Below are positions 7,705 to 18,207 of a stretch of DNA of 64,000 nt, in pieces (position 1 is the stretch's first letter; the number at the start of each line of letters is the position of its first letter). The translations under genes were made by a program, and so were the position numbers. The stretch lies in NCBI RefSeq assembly GCF_014651615.1, contig NZ_BMXF01000001.1, forward strand, positions 620,001 through 684,000, read 5' to 3'. The notes beneath the pieces were generated by a model, which ran no database searches, had not been told where the DNA came from, and was given only the letters and a program-made list of their open reading frames with translations. Origin of the DNA: Persicitalea jodogahamensis. GTDB lineage: Bacteria > Bacteroidota > Bacteroidia > Cytophagales > Spirosomataceae.

Positions 7705-9321
7705 TTACTTCCGGTAGATACGAATGAAGGCTTCTTTCGGTAGCTGGTCGAATGCACCGCCGGCCAGGGCCGGATTAATTTCATAGGTGTAAGCGTCAGG
7801 TTGAATAAGTACTTCTTCGCCAAACAATTCGCGCTCATTGAGTACCATACGACGTACCAGTTGCTCATCATAATCCTTGCCCTGCCGTTCGTTGTCGCCC
7901 AATACGAGACGTATTTTCTCCCAGTCGTCATAGAAATATTCGCGCAGCAGCGGGATGATTTTGCCCCGAAAAGCCTCACACAAATCCTCATAGGTTTTCA
8001 AGCCCAGAAAATAGGCGTGGCCTAGTGTGTGGTCCCGGTCGTATAGGGCCTCAATGCGTTTGTTCATCGTGCGCAACAAAGCACGAAGGTCAATACCTTC
8101 AATGGCAATGTCGGCCAGTAACTCAGGATCGGGAGGCATTTCCCGGAATGCAAAGCGGCGGCGTAAGGCTGTGTCGAGTAAGGCAATGGAGCGATCGGCG
8201 GTATTGAGCGTCCCGACCACGTAGAGATTGGCCGGAACCCCGAAGCGGTTGCGGGAGTAGGGGAGGGTAAGCCATAATTCGTTCCCGGCCCCCAATCGTT
8301 TGTCGGGTTCCAGCAGGGTGATGATTTCGCCCAGTACCGCCGAAAGGTTGGCACGATTGATCTCGTCGATGACAAGCAAATGTCCCGGCGCAGCGGCGAA
8401 TCGCTCGGCCCGGCGCGCGGGCCCCTCGTCCAGGCAACTACCAAAGGAAGCATAACCCGCTTTTCGTAGCGCCTCCTCGCAGGCTTCCTGAAAGATCCCT
8501 TTTTTGACCCGATAGCTCAATTGTCCGCCAACCAAATCGGGCCGGATCCCCTCCATGAATTCTTCGTAGCTGTACGAGGGGTGAAAGGTCACGAAGTGGG
8601 CGTCGGGGAATTCGCGGCGCAATTGCTGAACGTAGTAGGTTTTGCCCGTTCCCGGCGGGCCATAGAGCAGGTAGTTGAGCGGAATGTCAGGACGTTTCGG
8701 GGGAACGGAATCTTGGTGTTGCCCTCCGTTCGTATCCAGCGTTGCATAGGGTTTTGTGCCTTCGTTTACTTGATTTTCGTGCCAGCCGGGGGCTGCTAAG
8801 GCGATGATCTCGCCCCGGTAGGCTTCATCGATCGCGGCTTTGTAGGCGGCAGAATTATGTTTTTTGATGTGCGGACTGCGCCGGGCCTTTTCCACGAATT
8901 CCAGCAGGCAGTTTTCCCACTGTTGCTTGGCATCGGGGTCGTAGCGGTCCAGATCTGCCTGCTCGAAGGGCAGGGGCAGCCAAACATAATCTGCCTGGGG
9001 ACCGTTAAGCCTGGACTGGGAATCTTTCGACTTCGTCAACGGATGTTTGCCGTCCTGGAAGTAGTCTTTGGGAAACGCAAACCATAGACAGACCCCTTCG
9101 TTGCGGGTTTTCGTAAGGCGTAGGGCCAGATACACATTGATATTGACCGAAATCCCAACGGCGTTCTTTAAAACTACAATCGCCAGCCGGGGGTCAGAGT
9201 CGGCCAGGTTGGTGACATCTAGCACGTCTTTCAGTAGTCTAAAAAACAGCAGACTGGCTTCGGGATGGTCTATTTCCCGGATTTTTTTAATAAGTTGGTC
9301 TTTCTGTTCTGACTGGTTCAT
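7705..9321 (-). CDS. McrB-like AAA+ ATPase (GTPase-type), no McrC partner
   Basis: A 538-residue protein with an AAA+ module of the McrB clade in its C-terminal two thirds. Walker A GPPGTGKT is at 221-228, Walker B LLVIDEINRAN at 315-325, the McrB-type GTLNTADRS motif at about 370-378, and the arginine-finger region DTALRRRF at 383-390. Residues 1-200 form a separate N-terminal domain that I do not recognise; in McrB relatives this position carries the DNA-reading or other specificity domain. McrB works with the PD-(D/E)xK nuclease McrC, but no mcrC or other nuclease gene lies on either side. It is therefore either an orphan remnant, a partner of a distant gene, or a different type of AAA+ machine. 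Family assignment is confident; a role in restriction is not. Confidence 0.88.
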   Translation of the reverse strand: MNQSEQKDQLIKKIREIDHPEASLLFFRLLKDVLDVTNLADSDPRLAIVVLKNAVGISVNINVYLALRLTKTRNEGVCLWFAFPKDYFQDGKHPLTKSKDSQSRLNGPQADYVWLPLPFEQADLDRYDPDAKQQWENCLLEFVEKARRSPHIKKHNSAAYKAAIDEAYRGEIIALAAPGWHENQVNEGTKPYATLDTNGGQHQDSVPPKRPDIPLNYLLYGPPGTGKTYYVQQLRREFPDAHFVTFHPSYSYEEFMEGIRPDLVGGQLSYRVKKGIFQEACEEALRKAGYASFGSCLDEGPARRAERFAAAPGHLLVIDEINRANLSAVLGEIITLLEPDKRLGAGNELWLTLPYSRNRFGVPANLYVVGTLNTADRSIALLDTALRRRFAFREMPPDPELLADIAIEGIDLRALLRTMNKRIEALYDRDHTLGHAYFLGLKTYEDLCEAFRGKIIPLLREYFYDDWEKIRLVLGDNERQGKDYDEQLVRRMVLNERELFGEEVLIQPDAYTYEINPALAGGAFDQLPKEAFIRIYRK

Positions 9322-9465
9322 AATGGCGGGATAGATTTTTTGGGATAATATGGCAAGATAATCAAATCAATATTTTTATATCGAAAGAGTAAGGTGTAAA
9401 AGGCTTAACCATAGTCCTTTGACAAAAATTAAGAAACTGGAATCCAGAATCCAGTCCCTACGTAT

Positions 9466-9473
9466 TACCTTTG
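9466..9473 (+). promoter_or_regulatory. Candidate -7 box for the small membrane protein
   Basis: TACCTTTG matches TAnnTTTG and lies 46 bp upstream of the ATG at 9519. It overlaps the alternative in-frame start at 9471, which supports the downstream start. The -33 region is not clear. Confidence 0.35.
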
Positions 9474-9518
9474 GAACGGAAATTGTACCCTTTACGAACA
9501 CTAATAAAACCAATCCTC

Positions 9519-9752
9519 ATGGACAGAAAAGAAACCGACCACGAAGCCCGCGAAACTAAAAAAATTGGCAATGTGCTATACTGGATCATAGGCATAGGCA
9601 TCGTGCTGTCGATCCTTGCCTTTGTATACAGCTTTCTCAGGCATGATGGTGATGCGGTGCCGAAAAGCGACACCCCATCCAGCCAGGTATTATCCGATAC
9701 GGTGGCCGGCGACCGCATGAGTGATACTCTGGCGACCGACATGCAGCGATAA
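9519..9752 (+). CDS. Small single-pass membrane protein of unknown function
   Basis: A 77-residue protein. A charged N-terminus (MDRKETDHEARETKK) is followed by one transmembrane helix (about residues 18-38, rich in I, L and G). A polar tail rich in Asp, Ser and Thr follows. I chose the ATG at 9519 because a -7-like box covers the longer in-frame start. The stop codon directly abuts the stop of the convergent dehydrogenase gene with no spacing. No family is recognised and no function can be given. Confidence 0.6.
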   Translation: MDRKETDHEARETKKIGNVLYWIIGIGIVLSILAFVYSFLRHDGDAVPKSDTPSSQVLSDTVAGDRMSDTLATDMQR

Positions 9753-12710
9753 TTATTTTAAAAGTGCTTCCCACAGAATTTCAACCGGATGCAGGCTGCT
9801 GCGTCCGGTTCCGTCTTTTATCTGGTGCCGGCAACTCGTGCCGGGCGCGGCGATGATTACCGCCTCGGGCTGCTGCCGGATCGTAGGGAAAAGTACCAGT
9901 TCGCCGATCTGCATCGAGAGGTCATAATGTTCCTCCTCGTATCCAAAACTACCCGCCATGCCGCAGCAGCCGCTGGGGATAAGTTGCACCTTATAGTTGA
10001 GCGGCAGCGAAAGTACCTGCTTCGCCACCGACAGCGATGAAAGCGCTTTTTGGTGACAGTGCCCATGAAGCTTGATGAGCTTTTCCCCGGTTGAAAACTG
10101 CGAACTGGCAATGTTTTTCTTTTCGATTTCGCGGGCCATGAATTCCTCGAAGAGCAGCGCATTTTTGGCCAGATTTTTTGCCGGAGTCCGAAGTTCGGGC
10201 GTAACCAGATCGGGGTACTCGTCGCGAAATGTCAGAATAGCCGACGGCTCGATACCAAGGAGCGGGGTTTGGTCGGTAATCAGGTTGTGCAACAACCGGA
10301 CGTTCTGGTTGGCGATTTGCTGTGCTTCTTTCACCAATCCTTTGGATAAAAAAGTACGGCCCGACTCAGTATGTTTCGGAAGTAACACTTCGTACCCCAG
10401 CCCCTCCAAGAGGCAAACCATTTTTTGCCCGACTTCCGCGTCGTTGTAGTCTGTGAATTCATCGCAGAAGAGGTAGACGGTCCCATTTTTTGCGAGTTCG
10501 CTCTTTTCCCGGCCCTTTCTTTTCCCAAACCATTTCCGAAAAGTCTGCTTGCCCAGCAGCGGCATCGTTCGTTCAGGGTGGAAGCCGACGGCTTTGTTCG
10601 CTGCGCGGCGCAAAGCGGGCGTGCTGAAAATTTTATTGTACACCCAAGGAACGAGAGCAGCCTGTTTCATGCGCTTGGTGAAATCCGCCACCAGCCGCGA
10701 CCGGAACGGCACACCGTGTGTATCGTGATATTGCTGGGTAAATTCCGCCTTCATCTTGCCTACGTCCACGCTCGACGGGCACTCTGCTTTACAGCCCTTG
10801 CACGAAAGACACAAATCAAGCACTTCCTTTACCATTGCGGGACTGGTCGTTCCTTCTTTGTTTTCTGAAAATGACGTTTTGGAGTAATACTGCCGCAGAA
10901 TATTGGCGCGGGCGCGGGTCGTGTCGCGCTCGCGACGGGTGGCCATGTAGCTGGGGCACATCGTGCCGCCTGTCAGTTCGGTTTTCCGGCAATCGCCGGA
11001 GCCGCTGCATTTTTCGGTCAGGCGCAGAATGCCTTCTTCTCGTGTAAAGTCAAAAATGGTCCCGATGGCGGGCGGTGGAGCGTCGGCCACGTAGCGAAGC
11101 GACTCGTTCATAGGGGGTGTGTCTACGATCTTGTTGGCGTTGAAAATGCCATTCGGATCCCAGATCCGCTTCACCTGCCGGAAAAGCTCGTATACTTCCT
11201 GCCCCATCATAAACGGGATGAACTCGCCGCGCAGGCGCCCGTCGCCGTGTTCGCCTGAGAGCGCGCCCCGGTACTTCTTTACCAGTACGGCAGTTTCGGC
11301 CAGTACTTCCCGGAACAGGCGTTTTCCCTCGCTGGTTTTCAGGTTGATCATCGGCTCCACATGCAGCTCGCCCGCACCGGCATGGGCATAGTATGAGGCG
11401 TGCAGGCCATGCCGGGTCAGGAGTTTTTCCAGGTCGGCGATGTAGTCGGGCAGGTCTTCTACGGCCACGGCGCAGTCCTCGATCAGGTTCACCGGCTGCG
11501 TATCACCGGGTAAGTTACGGATCAGCCCCAATCCTGCCTTACGAATGTCCCAGGCCTTGATGGCGTCGGCTCCGAAGAGCAGCGGGTAGGCGTAGCCCAG
11601 GTTTTCCAGTTCCAGGTCGGCGACGAAATCCGCTGCGAGTTTACGTACTTCCTCCTCTGCGTCGCCCCAGAACTCCACCAGCAACAGGGCGGCGGGGTCC
11701 CCTTCCAGAAAAAATCGGTTTTTGGAGTACTCATGGTGTTCCCTGGTGAAATCCATGATGTACTTATCCACCAGTTCCGACGCCCTGGGCGCATGGCGCA
11801 TGGCCACGCGGTTGGCGTGAAGCGCCTCGCCCAGTGAAGTCGTGTGAACGCAAACCACACCCACGGCGGCGGGCGGTAAATCCACCAGGCCAATTTTGGC
11901 TTCGGTGATGAAACAGAGCGTTCCTTCTGACCCGGCGATGAGCCGGGCGAGGTTGATGTGGTCACCTTCCGTCAAACTATCGAGCGCGTAGCCCGAATTT
12001 CGCCGCGTTACGGATTTTTTAGCGAAGTTTTTTTCAATCAATTCCTGATCGACGGGGTTGGAAATGATCCCCCACATTCCGGCGTAAATCGCCTGTTCGC
12101 GTTTGCTGGGAGCAGTTTGGCCAGTCAATTTTTGCAAAAAATCATTTTGACTGGTTGAGGAAAACACTGCTTCCGATCCATCTGAGAGTAGTGTTTTCAC
12201 TTCCAGTAGATGGTCGCGGGTAGTTCCCCAGATCAGCGAATGCAGTCCGCAGGAATTGTTACCGATCATGCCGCCGATCATGGCGCGGTTGGCCGTGGAG
12301 GTTTCGGGGCCAAAAAGCAATCCGTGCGGTGCCAGGTACTTGTTCAGGTCGTCACGGATGACGCCCGGCTGCACCCGCACCCATTTTTCCTCAGCATTGA
12401 TTTCCAGAATTTTGTTAAAATATTTTGAAATGTCTACCACCAAACCCTGCCCCACCACCTGTCCGGCCAGCGAAGTACCCGCGGCGCGCGGTATGAGCGT
12501 AAGTCTGTGCTGATTGGCAAAAGCAATGAGTTGCCTGATGTCTGCCTCGTGGCGCGGCAGGGCCACGGCCAGCGGCAACTCCTGATACACCGAGGCATCT
12601 GTGGCGTATAGCCGCCGCTGCGCTGCGTGGAGGGTGGAGTTGTCGAAATAGAGTTCTCCAGAAAGTTCGGAGCGTAGTGCGTTGAATTGAAGAAGAGTGG
12701 GGCGGTTCAT
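9753..12710 (-). CDS. FAD-linked oxidase / Fe-S oxidoreductase, YdiJ-like (D-2-hydroxyglutarate or D-lactate dehydrogenase type)
   Basis: A 985-residue fusion. The N-terminal half is a PCMH-type FAD-binding domain (the LIPRAAGTSLAGQVVG and GNNSCGLHSLIWG stretches contact FAD), followed by an FAD-oxidase C-terminal domain with SGEHGDGRLRGEF. The second half has Cys clusters for iron-sulfur centres (CSGSGDC, then CLSCKGCKAECP) and a C-terminal CCG-type domain (HGHCHQKAL, GCCGMAGSFGYE). This order and length match E. coli YdiJ, about 1018 residues, a D-2-hydroxyglutarate dehydrogenase family member. It probably oxidises a D-2-hydroxyacid and passes electrons through its Fe-S centres to the respiratory chain. 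The exact substrate cannot be read from the sequence. Confidence 0.9.
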   Translation of the reverse strand: MNRPTLLQFNALRSELSGELYFDNSTLHAAQRRLYATDASVYQELPLAVALPRHEADIRQLIAFANQHRLTLIPRAAGTSLAGQVVGQGLVVDISKYFNKILEINAEEKWVRVQPGVIRDDLNKYLAPHGLLFGPETSTANRAMIGGMIGNNSCGLHSLIWGTTRDHLLEVKTLLSDGSEAVFSSTSQNDFLQKLTGQTAPSKREQAIYAGMWGIISNPVDQELIEKNFAKKSVTRRNSGYALDSLTEGDHINLARLIAGSEGTLCFITEAKIGLVDLPPAAVGVVCVHTTSLGEALHANRVAMRHAPRASELVDKYIMDFTREHHEYSKNRFFLEGDPAALLLVEFWGDAEEEVRKLAADFVADLELENLGYAYPLLFGADAIKAWDIRKAGLGLIRNLPGDTQPVNLIEDCAVAVEDLPDYIADLEKLLTRHGLHASYYAHAGAGELHVEPMINLKTSEGKRLFREVLAETAVLVKKYRGALSGEHGDGRLRGEFIPFMMGQEVYELFRQVKRIWDPNGIFNANKIVDTPPMNESLRYVADAPPPAIGTIFDFTREEGILRLTEKCSGSGDCRKTELTGGTMCPSYMATRRERDTTRARANILRQYYSKTSFSENKEGTTSPAMVKEVLDLCLSCKGCKAECPSSVDVGKMKAEFTQQYHDTHGVPFRSRLVADFTKRMKQAALVPWVYNKIFSTPALRRAANKAVGFHPERTMPLLGKQTFRKWFGKRKGREKSELAKNGTVYLFCDEFTDYNDAEVGQKMVCLLEGLGYEVLLPKHTESGRTFLSKGLVKEAQQIANQNVRLLHNLITDQTPLLGIEPSAILTFRDEYPDLVTPELRTPAKNLAKNALLFEEFMAREIEKKNIASSQFSTGEKLIKLHGHCHQKALSSLSVAKQVLSLPLNYKVQLIPSGCCGMAGSFGYEEEHYDLSMQIGELVLFPTIRQQPEAVIIAAPGTSCRHQIKDGTGRSSLHPVEILWEALLK

Positions 12711-12917
12711 GCGGTCGGTGAAAATGGAACGCTAAATTAACGTAACCAAACGGCAGCGCGAACTTGCCGGAAGTATTTTTCCGTTATATTGCCATTACTC
12801 AACAACTTCCAGGCTCGGCGCAGCGGCTACGGCATGCTTTTGGTTTTGATACAAAGACCCGTAACTTCGCCTGTTTTATATAAAAACCGTTGCGACCCGA
12901 GTGTCCAGAAAAAGTGT

Positions 12918-14414
12918 ATGAAAGCCGTCTCAACAATTATATTTACGATGCTGGTTATCAGCGGAATGGCTCAGAGTTCCGCCCGCATCAACATTGCGTC
13001 GCCCACTGAGGTCGACTATGTGTATTCCCTTACGCTCGAGCGCGTTCGTTTTCATGAAACCCTGGGCGTGGGCCTGGCCGAAACCGAGTATGAAACCATC
13101 GACGTGTTTGATCTGAGTATTCAGAAAGACGGCTCGACGACTTTCCCGGTGGACAAGCCATTACTGGTTAGAATGACGATTGCTTCCAAGCGGCCTACCA
13201 ACGACCTGTCGCCCGCCGAAATGCGCCGCCAGAGCCGTACTCAGTTGCTTTATATCGTGCCGGACGAAAACCTGACCATCACGGTGAATCCCGGTAATGA
13301 ACTCACATTTGAGGGAAAGAATGTGGCTTATCAGGAATTTTTGCAAAACTATTTTCTGGAAAACCACTACCAGTACCTGCCCGCCTTTCGCTTTAATCCT
13401 AAGAAAATAGACAATGATGCCATAGTTACGCAGAGCGATAGCCTGGCGCAACTTCGCCTGGCGCAGTACGAAACTTTCAAAGCGGCGCACCCGGTGGACA
13501 GTACTTTCGACAACTATGTGCGGGCCACCACCCACGTGGAGCCGTACCTGATGCGCATCGTCGTCCGTGATCGCCAGATGCGCAAGAATACGCCCGTGAA
13601 ACTGACGCCCGAACAGCGGAAAGAGTTGAATACCATCACGATGGATAACTTTAAGTTATACCCGGATGAAGCTTTGTTTAGTTTGGCTTATCGCAACGAA
13701 CTGCGCAACTGGATTCTGATTCCCAGTACCGAGAAGTACCCGCAGGAGGTTAGCACTCAGTTTATGCTGAGTGCTGAAGCTGTACAGGATGTGTACCAGC
13801 GCAGCATCGAAAAACTGCAAAATTATCCCAAACAGCAAGAGTACCTACTTACTTATTGGCTCAACTATGCAGTGACCGCGCTGCCTTCCATGCAGGCTGC
13901 CAAGGCATTGTTCAGTGACTTCGGGCCGCGCTATCCCGACTCGGAGGTGAAAGACTATTTTGCTAAAATCATCGCCGCTAAGGAAAAACTGGAAAAAGGT
14001 CAATCGGCGCCTGAGTTTACACTGCTCAATAAAGATAGTACGATGGTGTCACTCAGTAGTTTGCGGGGTAAGCCGTTGGCCGTTGCCTTTGCCTTCAACC
14101 TGAAACAACATGAACCAACGCTGAAGCTGCTGGAAGAAGCAAAAGGTGATAGTGTCCTGTTTGTGTACGTGAGTGTTACACCCGGCATCCCGTTCCATAC
14201 CTGGAAAGATTACGTGGAAGCACGCCCCCACGCACTGCATCTCTATGCTCCGGACGAAGAAATCGAAAAATTCAAAGCCGTTTATGCAGTCGAGCCGCGT
14301 TTTCCCTTCATGGTGATCGATGAAGCCGGCCGCTTTGTGAACCGCTGGATTCCGCAGGAGTTCCCTGACAACCCGACGCTGAAAAAAGAACTGCGGAGCG
14401 TGGTGGGGCAGTAG
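12918..14414 (+). CDS. Exported thioredoxin-fold protein lacking CxxC
   Basis: A 498-residue protein with a signal peptide (MKAVSTIIFTMLVISGMAQ). The ATG at 12918 is preferred because it creates this signal, while the longer frame from 12789 puts 43 unlikely residues in front. The middle region resembles the long N-terminal parts of Bacteroidota AhpC/TSA-Redoxin/TlpA-like proteins. From about residue 370 a TlpA-like fold begins (APEFTLLNKDSTMVSLSSLR). Where the redox CxxC is expected, the sequence reads AFAFNLKQHEP with no cysteine. It is therefore unlikely to be a thiol oxidoreductase and may have a binding or structural role in the periplasm. Confidence 0.75.
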   Translation: MKAVSTIIFTMLVISGMAQSSARINIASPTEVDYVYSLTLERVRFHETLGVGLAETEYETIDVFDLSIQKDGSTTFPVDKPLLVRMTIASKRPTNDLSPAEMRRQSRTQLLYIVPDENLTITVNPGNELTFEGKNVAYQEFLQNYFLENHYQYLPAFRFNPKKIDNDAIVTQSDSLAQLRLAQYETFKAAHPVDSTFDNYVRATTHVEPYLMRIVVRDRQMRKNTPVKLTPEQRKELNTITMDNFKLYPDEALFSLAYRNELRNWILIPSTEKYPQEVSTQFMLSAEAVQDVYQRSIEKLQNYPKQQEYLLTYWLNYAVTALPSMQAAKALFSDFGPRYPDSEVKDYFAKIIAAKEKLEKGQSAPEFTLLNKDSTMVSLSSLRGKPLAVAFAFNLKQHEPTLKLLEEAKGDSVLFVYVSVTPGIPFHTWKDYVEARPHALHLYAPDEEIEKFKAVYAVEPRFPFMVIDEAGRFVNRWIPQEFPDNPTLKKELRSVVGQ

Positions 14415-14593
14415 TAGTTTTCTACGCGAACTCAGTAGTATTCTACAAAAACCAAGAATAATATCATCTGTATCGCTGCCTGGCTCATCCCGATTAAAAA
14501 TCGGGAGCTGTTCAGCTTGTGCCTGCGACTGGATTGAATGTGATCGTTGGTGCGGTTTGCGCAATGATCCAATGTCCCCTTTTTCTTATTACT

Positions 14594-14842
14594 ATGCTTA
14601 CAATCAAGAGTATGTACAACTTGCGAAACGTCAATCCGCCGATTGAGTTTTCAAAAGTTACCCGCATTGAGCGGGCACCCGATAATCATAAAAACCAAAA
14701 TATTTCCATACTGTACTTTTATGGCGCGCAGGCAGACGGTTTCGATAAAATAGTCAGAACATGGTTCTACAAATCTGAATCTGACCGGGAGACAGAATTG
14801 AGAAGGCTTCGTGAACAGTACTCTTCCCTCTTCCTGAGTTAG
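14594..14842 (+). CDS. Small hypothetical protein
   Basis: An 82-residue frame with a hydrophilic, charged C-terminal part (YKSESDRETELRRLREQYSS) that reads like real protein. The ATG at 14594 or the one at 14612 could start it. A longer in-frame extension to 14519 is less likely. An overlapping frame on the other strand (14651-14917) covers the terminator and is judged spurious. A strong terminator follows at 14879-14926. No family recognised. Confidence 0.4.
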   Translation: MLTIKSMYNLRNVNPPIEFSKVTRIERAPDNHKNQNISILYFYGAQADGFDKIVRTWFYKSESDRETELRRLREQYSSLFLS

Positions 14843-14878
14843 CTGTTCCTGCACGGATACTGATCGGCCGGAGTTATT

Positions 14879-14926
14879 AAAACAAAAATGCTGCTCTATC
14901 TTTCGACAGAGCAGCATTTTTGTTTT
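14879..14926. terminator. Bidirectional Rho-independent terminator
   Basis: A 19-bp perfect stem (AAAACAAAAATGCTGCTCT at 14879-14897, complement at 14908-14926) surrounds a 10-nt loop, with A-rich and T-rich flanks on both strands. It lies between the convergent small hypothetical gene and ettA and can serve both. Confidence 0.9.
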
Positions 14927-14976
14927 AACCGAAGAAAGTAAGGCAACCCTTATTAAAAATTGGCAGCCCTTTGTAT

Positions 14977-16644
<1,668 letters not shown>

Positions 16645-16935
16645 TTTTTAGTTAATTTGTACTTGGCAAATATCGGTAATTAAGCCCATACATGGACGCC
16701 GGATTGTGGATTACGGATATCAAGGGGAATTAAAAATCTTATATTCAGTAATTTGATTGGATAGGTATTCTAAATTAGGTTTTGAGTTTCAGGCTGCTAT
16801 TTTTCTGTTTTGTCTAAAACCTTCGGAAAGCGCTGATTTAATGTACTTATTGAAATATAGAGGAGATTTCGGCATCAAATGGGTTTCCTGAATAACTAAA
16901 CCCACCAATTAAGCAGATAGATAAAAAGTAAAGTC

Positions 16936-18207
16936 ATGGAAGAAAAGGAAGAATACGGCTACGTAAAGGATGGCAAAGTATTTTTGAAAGGTTACCTCGG
17001 GAATCCCGACCGTCAGATTGGCGAGGTGAAAAGTACAGAACAGGAGGCGATCGATTATTTCAAAAATCGATTCACCATTGCCAAAGGCAAAGTGGACACC
17101 CTGGAAAAGGACATCGAAGAAGCCCAGAATAAGGGGTCTTACCTCACTAAACTGACCCAACTCCGCCGGAAACTGATTGGTTTTGATGCGATTGGCGACT
17201 TCATTCCCCTGCTCGACAGACTGGATAAGGCCGAAGATTATCTCACGGGGCTGATCCTGGTCAATCAAACCAAGAATCTGGAAATAAAGCGGGCACTGAT
17301 CGAAGACGCCAGAGAGGCAGCCTCAATCGAGGACTGGCCGACAGCCACCGATGCCGTGCAGGTGGTAAAAGACAAATGGATCAGGACAGGTCCTGTGGAC
17401 AATGAGTTTCAGGAGGATGTAGACAAACAATTTCAGGACATCCTGGATGACTTTTTTCATCGTCGCCGCGAATACTTTGCCGAGCAGAATAAGATTGTGC
17501 AAGCCAAGGTGGACGAGTACGAGAAGCTCATCAAGCGGGTGAAACAACTGTCGTGGAGTAAGGATTTGGACGAAGCCTACAAACAGGCCCGAGATATTCG
17601 GCGAGATTGGAACGCTCTGGGCGAACTACCCCCCAAGAAATTTTTCAAGATCAACAAGGCCTACCGCCATTTTTTCAAGCTCTTTTACGACAAATACAAC
17701 CAAGCGAAAGGTATTCAGCCGGAGAATCGCGAAGATCCGCGGATCACACAGCAGCGGAAGCTTCTGGCCGAGGCTGAGGACGCCCTGAAAAACGACAACA
17801 TCGTGACGGCATCTGAGAAAGCCAAGGTACTTCTCAGCAAGTGGAAGGAAATCAGGATACCTTTCCGGCAGTCGGATCGTGAGTTGAGCGACCGCTTCCG
17901 CTCGACCTGCGACAAAATATTCGAGCTGAGCTACCTGGCCCGCGTGATCAGCCGTAAGTACCCGGCTTTTGAACTCAAGAGCGAAGAAGAGCAGCTTCGT
18001 GCCCAAATCCGGGAGATGGAATGGCTCGTGAGCCGGGAAAAAAGCGACCTGGATATGGCGACGCTCGATGTAGAGCGCAGCCTGACCGGAGACGAAGAGC
18101 AGGACAAGCGCCTGCGCGGGCGGCTCAACATACAAAAACGAAAGGTAGCTATGAAGGATAAGATTCTTCGGGAATTTCAGCGGAAGCTTGAACGACTGGA
18201 GCGTTGA
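16936..18207 (+). CDS. DUF349 domain-containing protein
   Basis: A 423-residue, highly charged, helix-rich cytosolic protein made of repeated DUF349-type segments. Recurrent patterns such as W..I..... W..LGELP.KKFF and WKEIRIPFRQSDRELSDRFR are seen. No signal peptide or membrane segment. Most of the length is predicted coiled-coil or helical bundle. Proteins of this type are near-universal in Bacteroidota, but the molecular role is not established. Its 3' end overlaps the antisense LacI-type gene by 59 bp. It has no obvious operon partner. Confidence 0.88.
   Translation: MEEKEEYGYVKDGKVFLKGYLGNPDRQIGEVKSTEQEAIDYFKNRFTIAKGKVDTLEKDIEEAQNKGSYLTKLTQLRRKLIGFDAIGDFIPLLDRLDKAEDYLTGLILVNQTKNLEIKRALIEDAREAASIEDWPTATDAVQVVKDKWIRTGPVDNEFQEDVDKQFQDILDDFFHRRREYFAEQNKIVQAKVDEYEKLIKRVKQLSWSKDLDEAYKQARDIRRDWNALGELPPKKFFKINKAYRHFFKLFYDKYNQAKGIQPENREDPRITQQRKLLAEAEDALKNDNIVTASEKAKVLLSKWKEIRIPFRQSDRELSDRFRSTCDKIFELSYLARVISRKYPAFELKSEEEQLRAQIREMEWLVSREKSDLDMATLDVERSLTGDEEQDKRLRGRLNIQKRKVAMKDKILREFQRKLERLER

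Noticed and set aside
14488-14506. Hairpin TCCCGATT-AAA-AATCGGGA as a terminator after the thioredoxin-fold gene
   Set aside because: There is no T-run on either strand and the stem is short, so it is not called.
14651-14917. 88-residue minus-strand frame overlapping the small hypothetical gene
   Set aside because: It runs through the strong terminator stem at 14879-14926.
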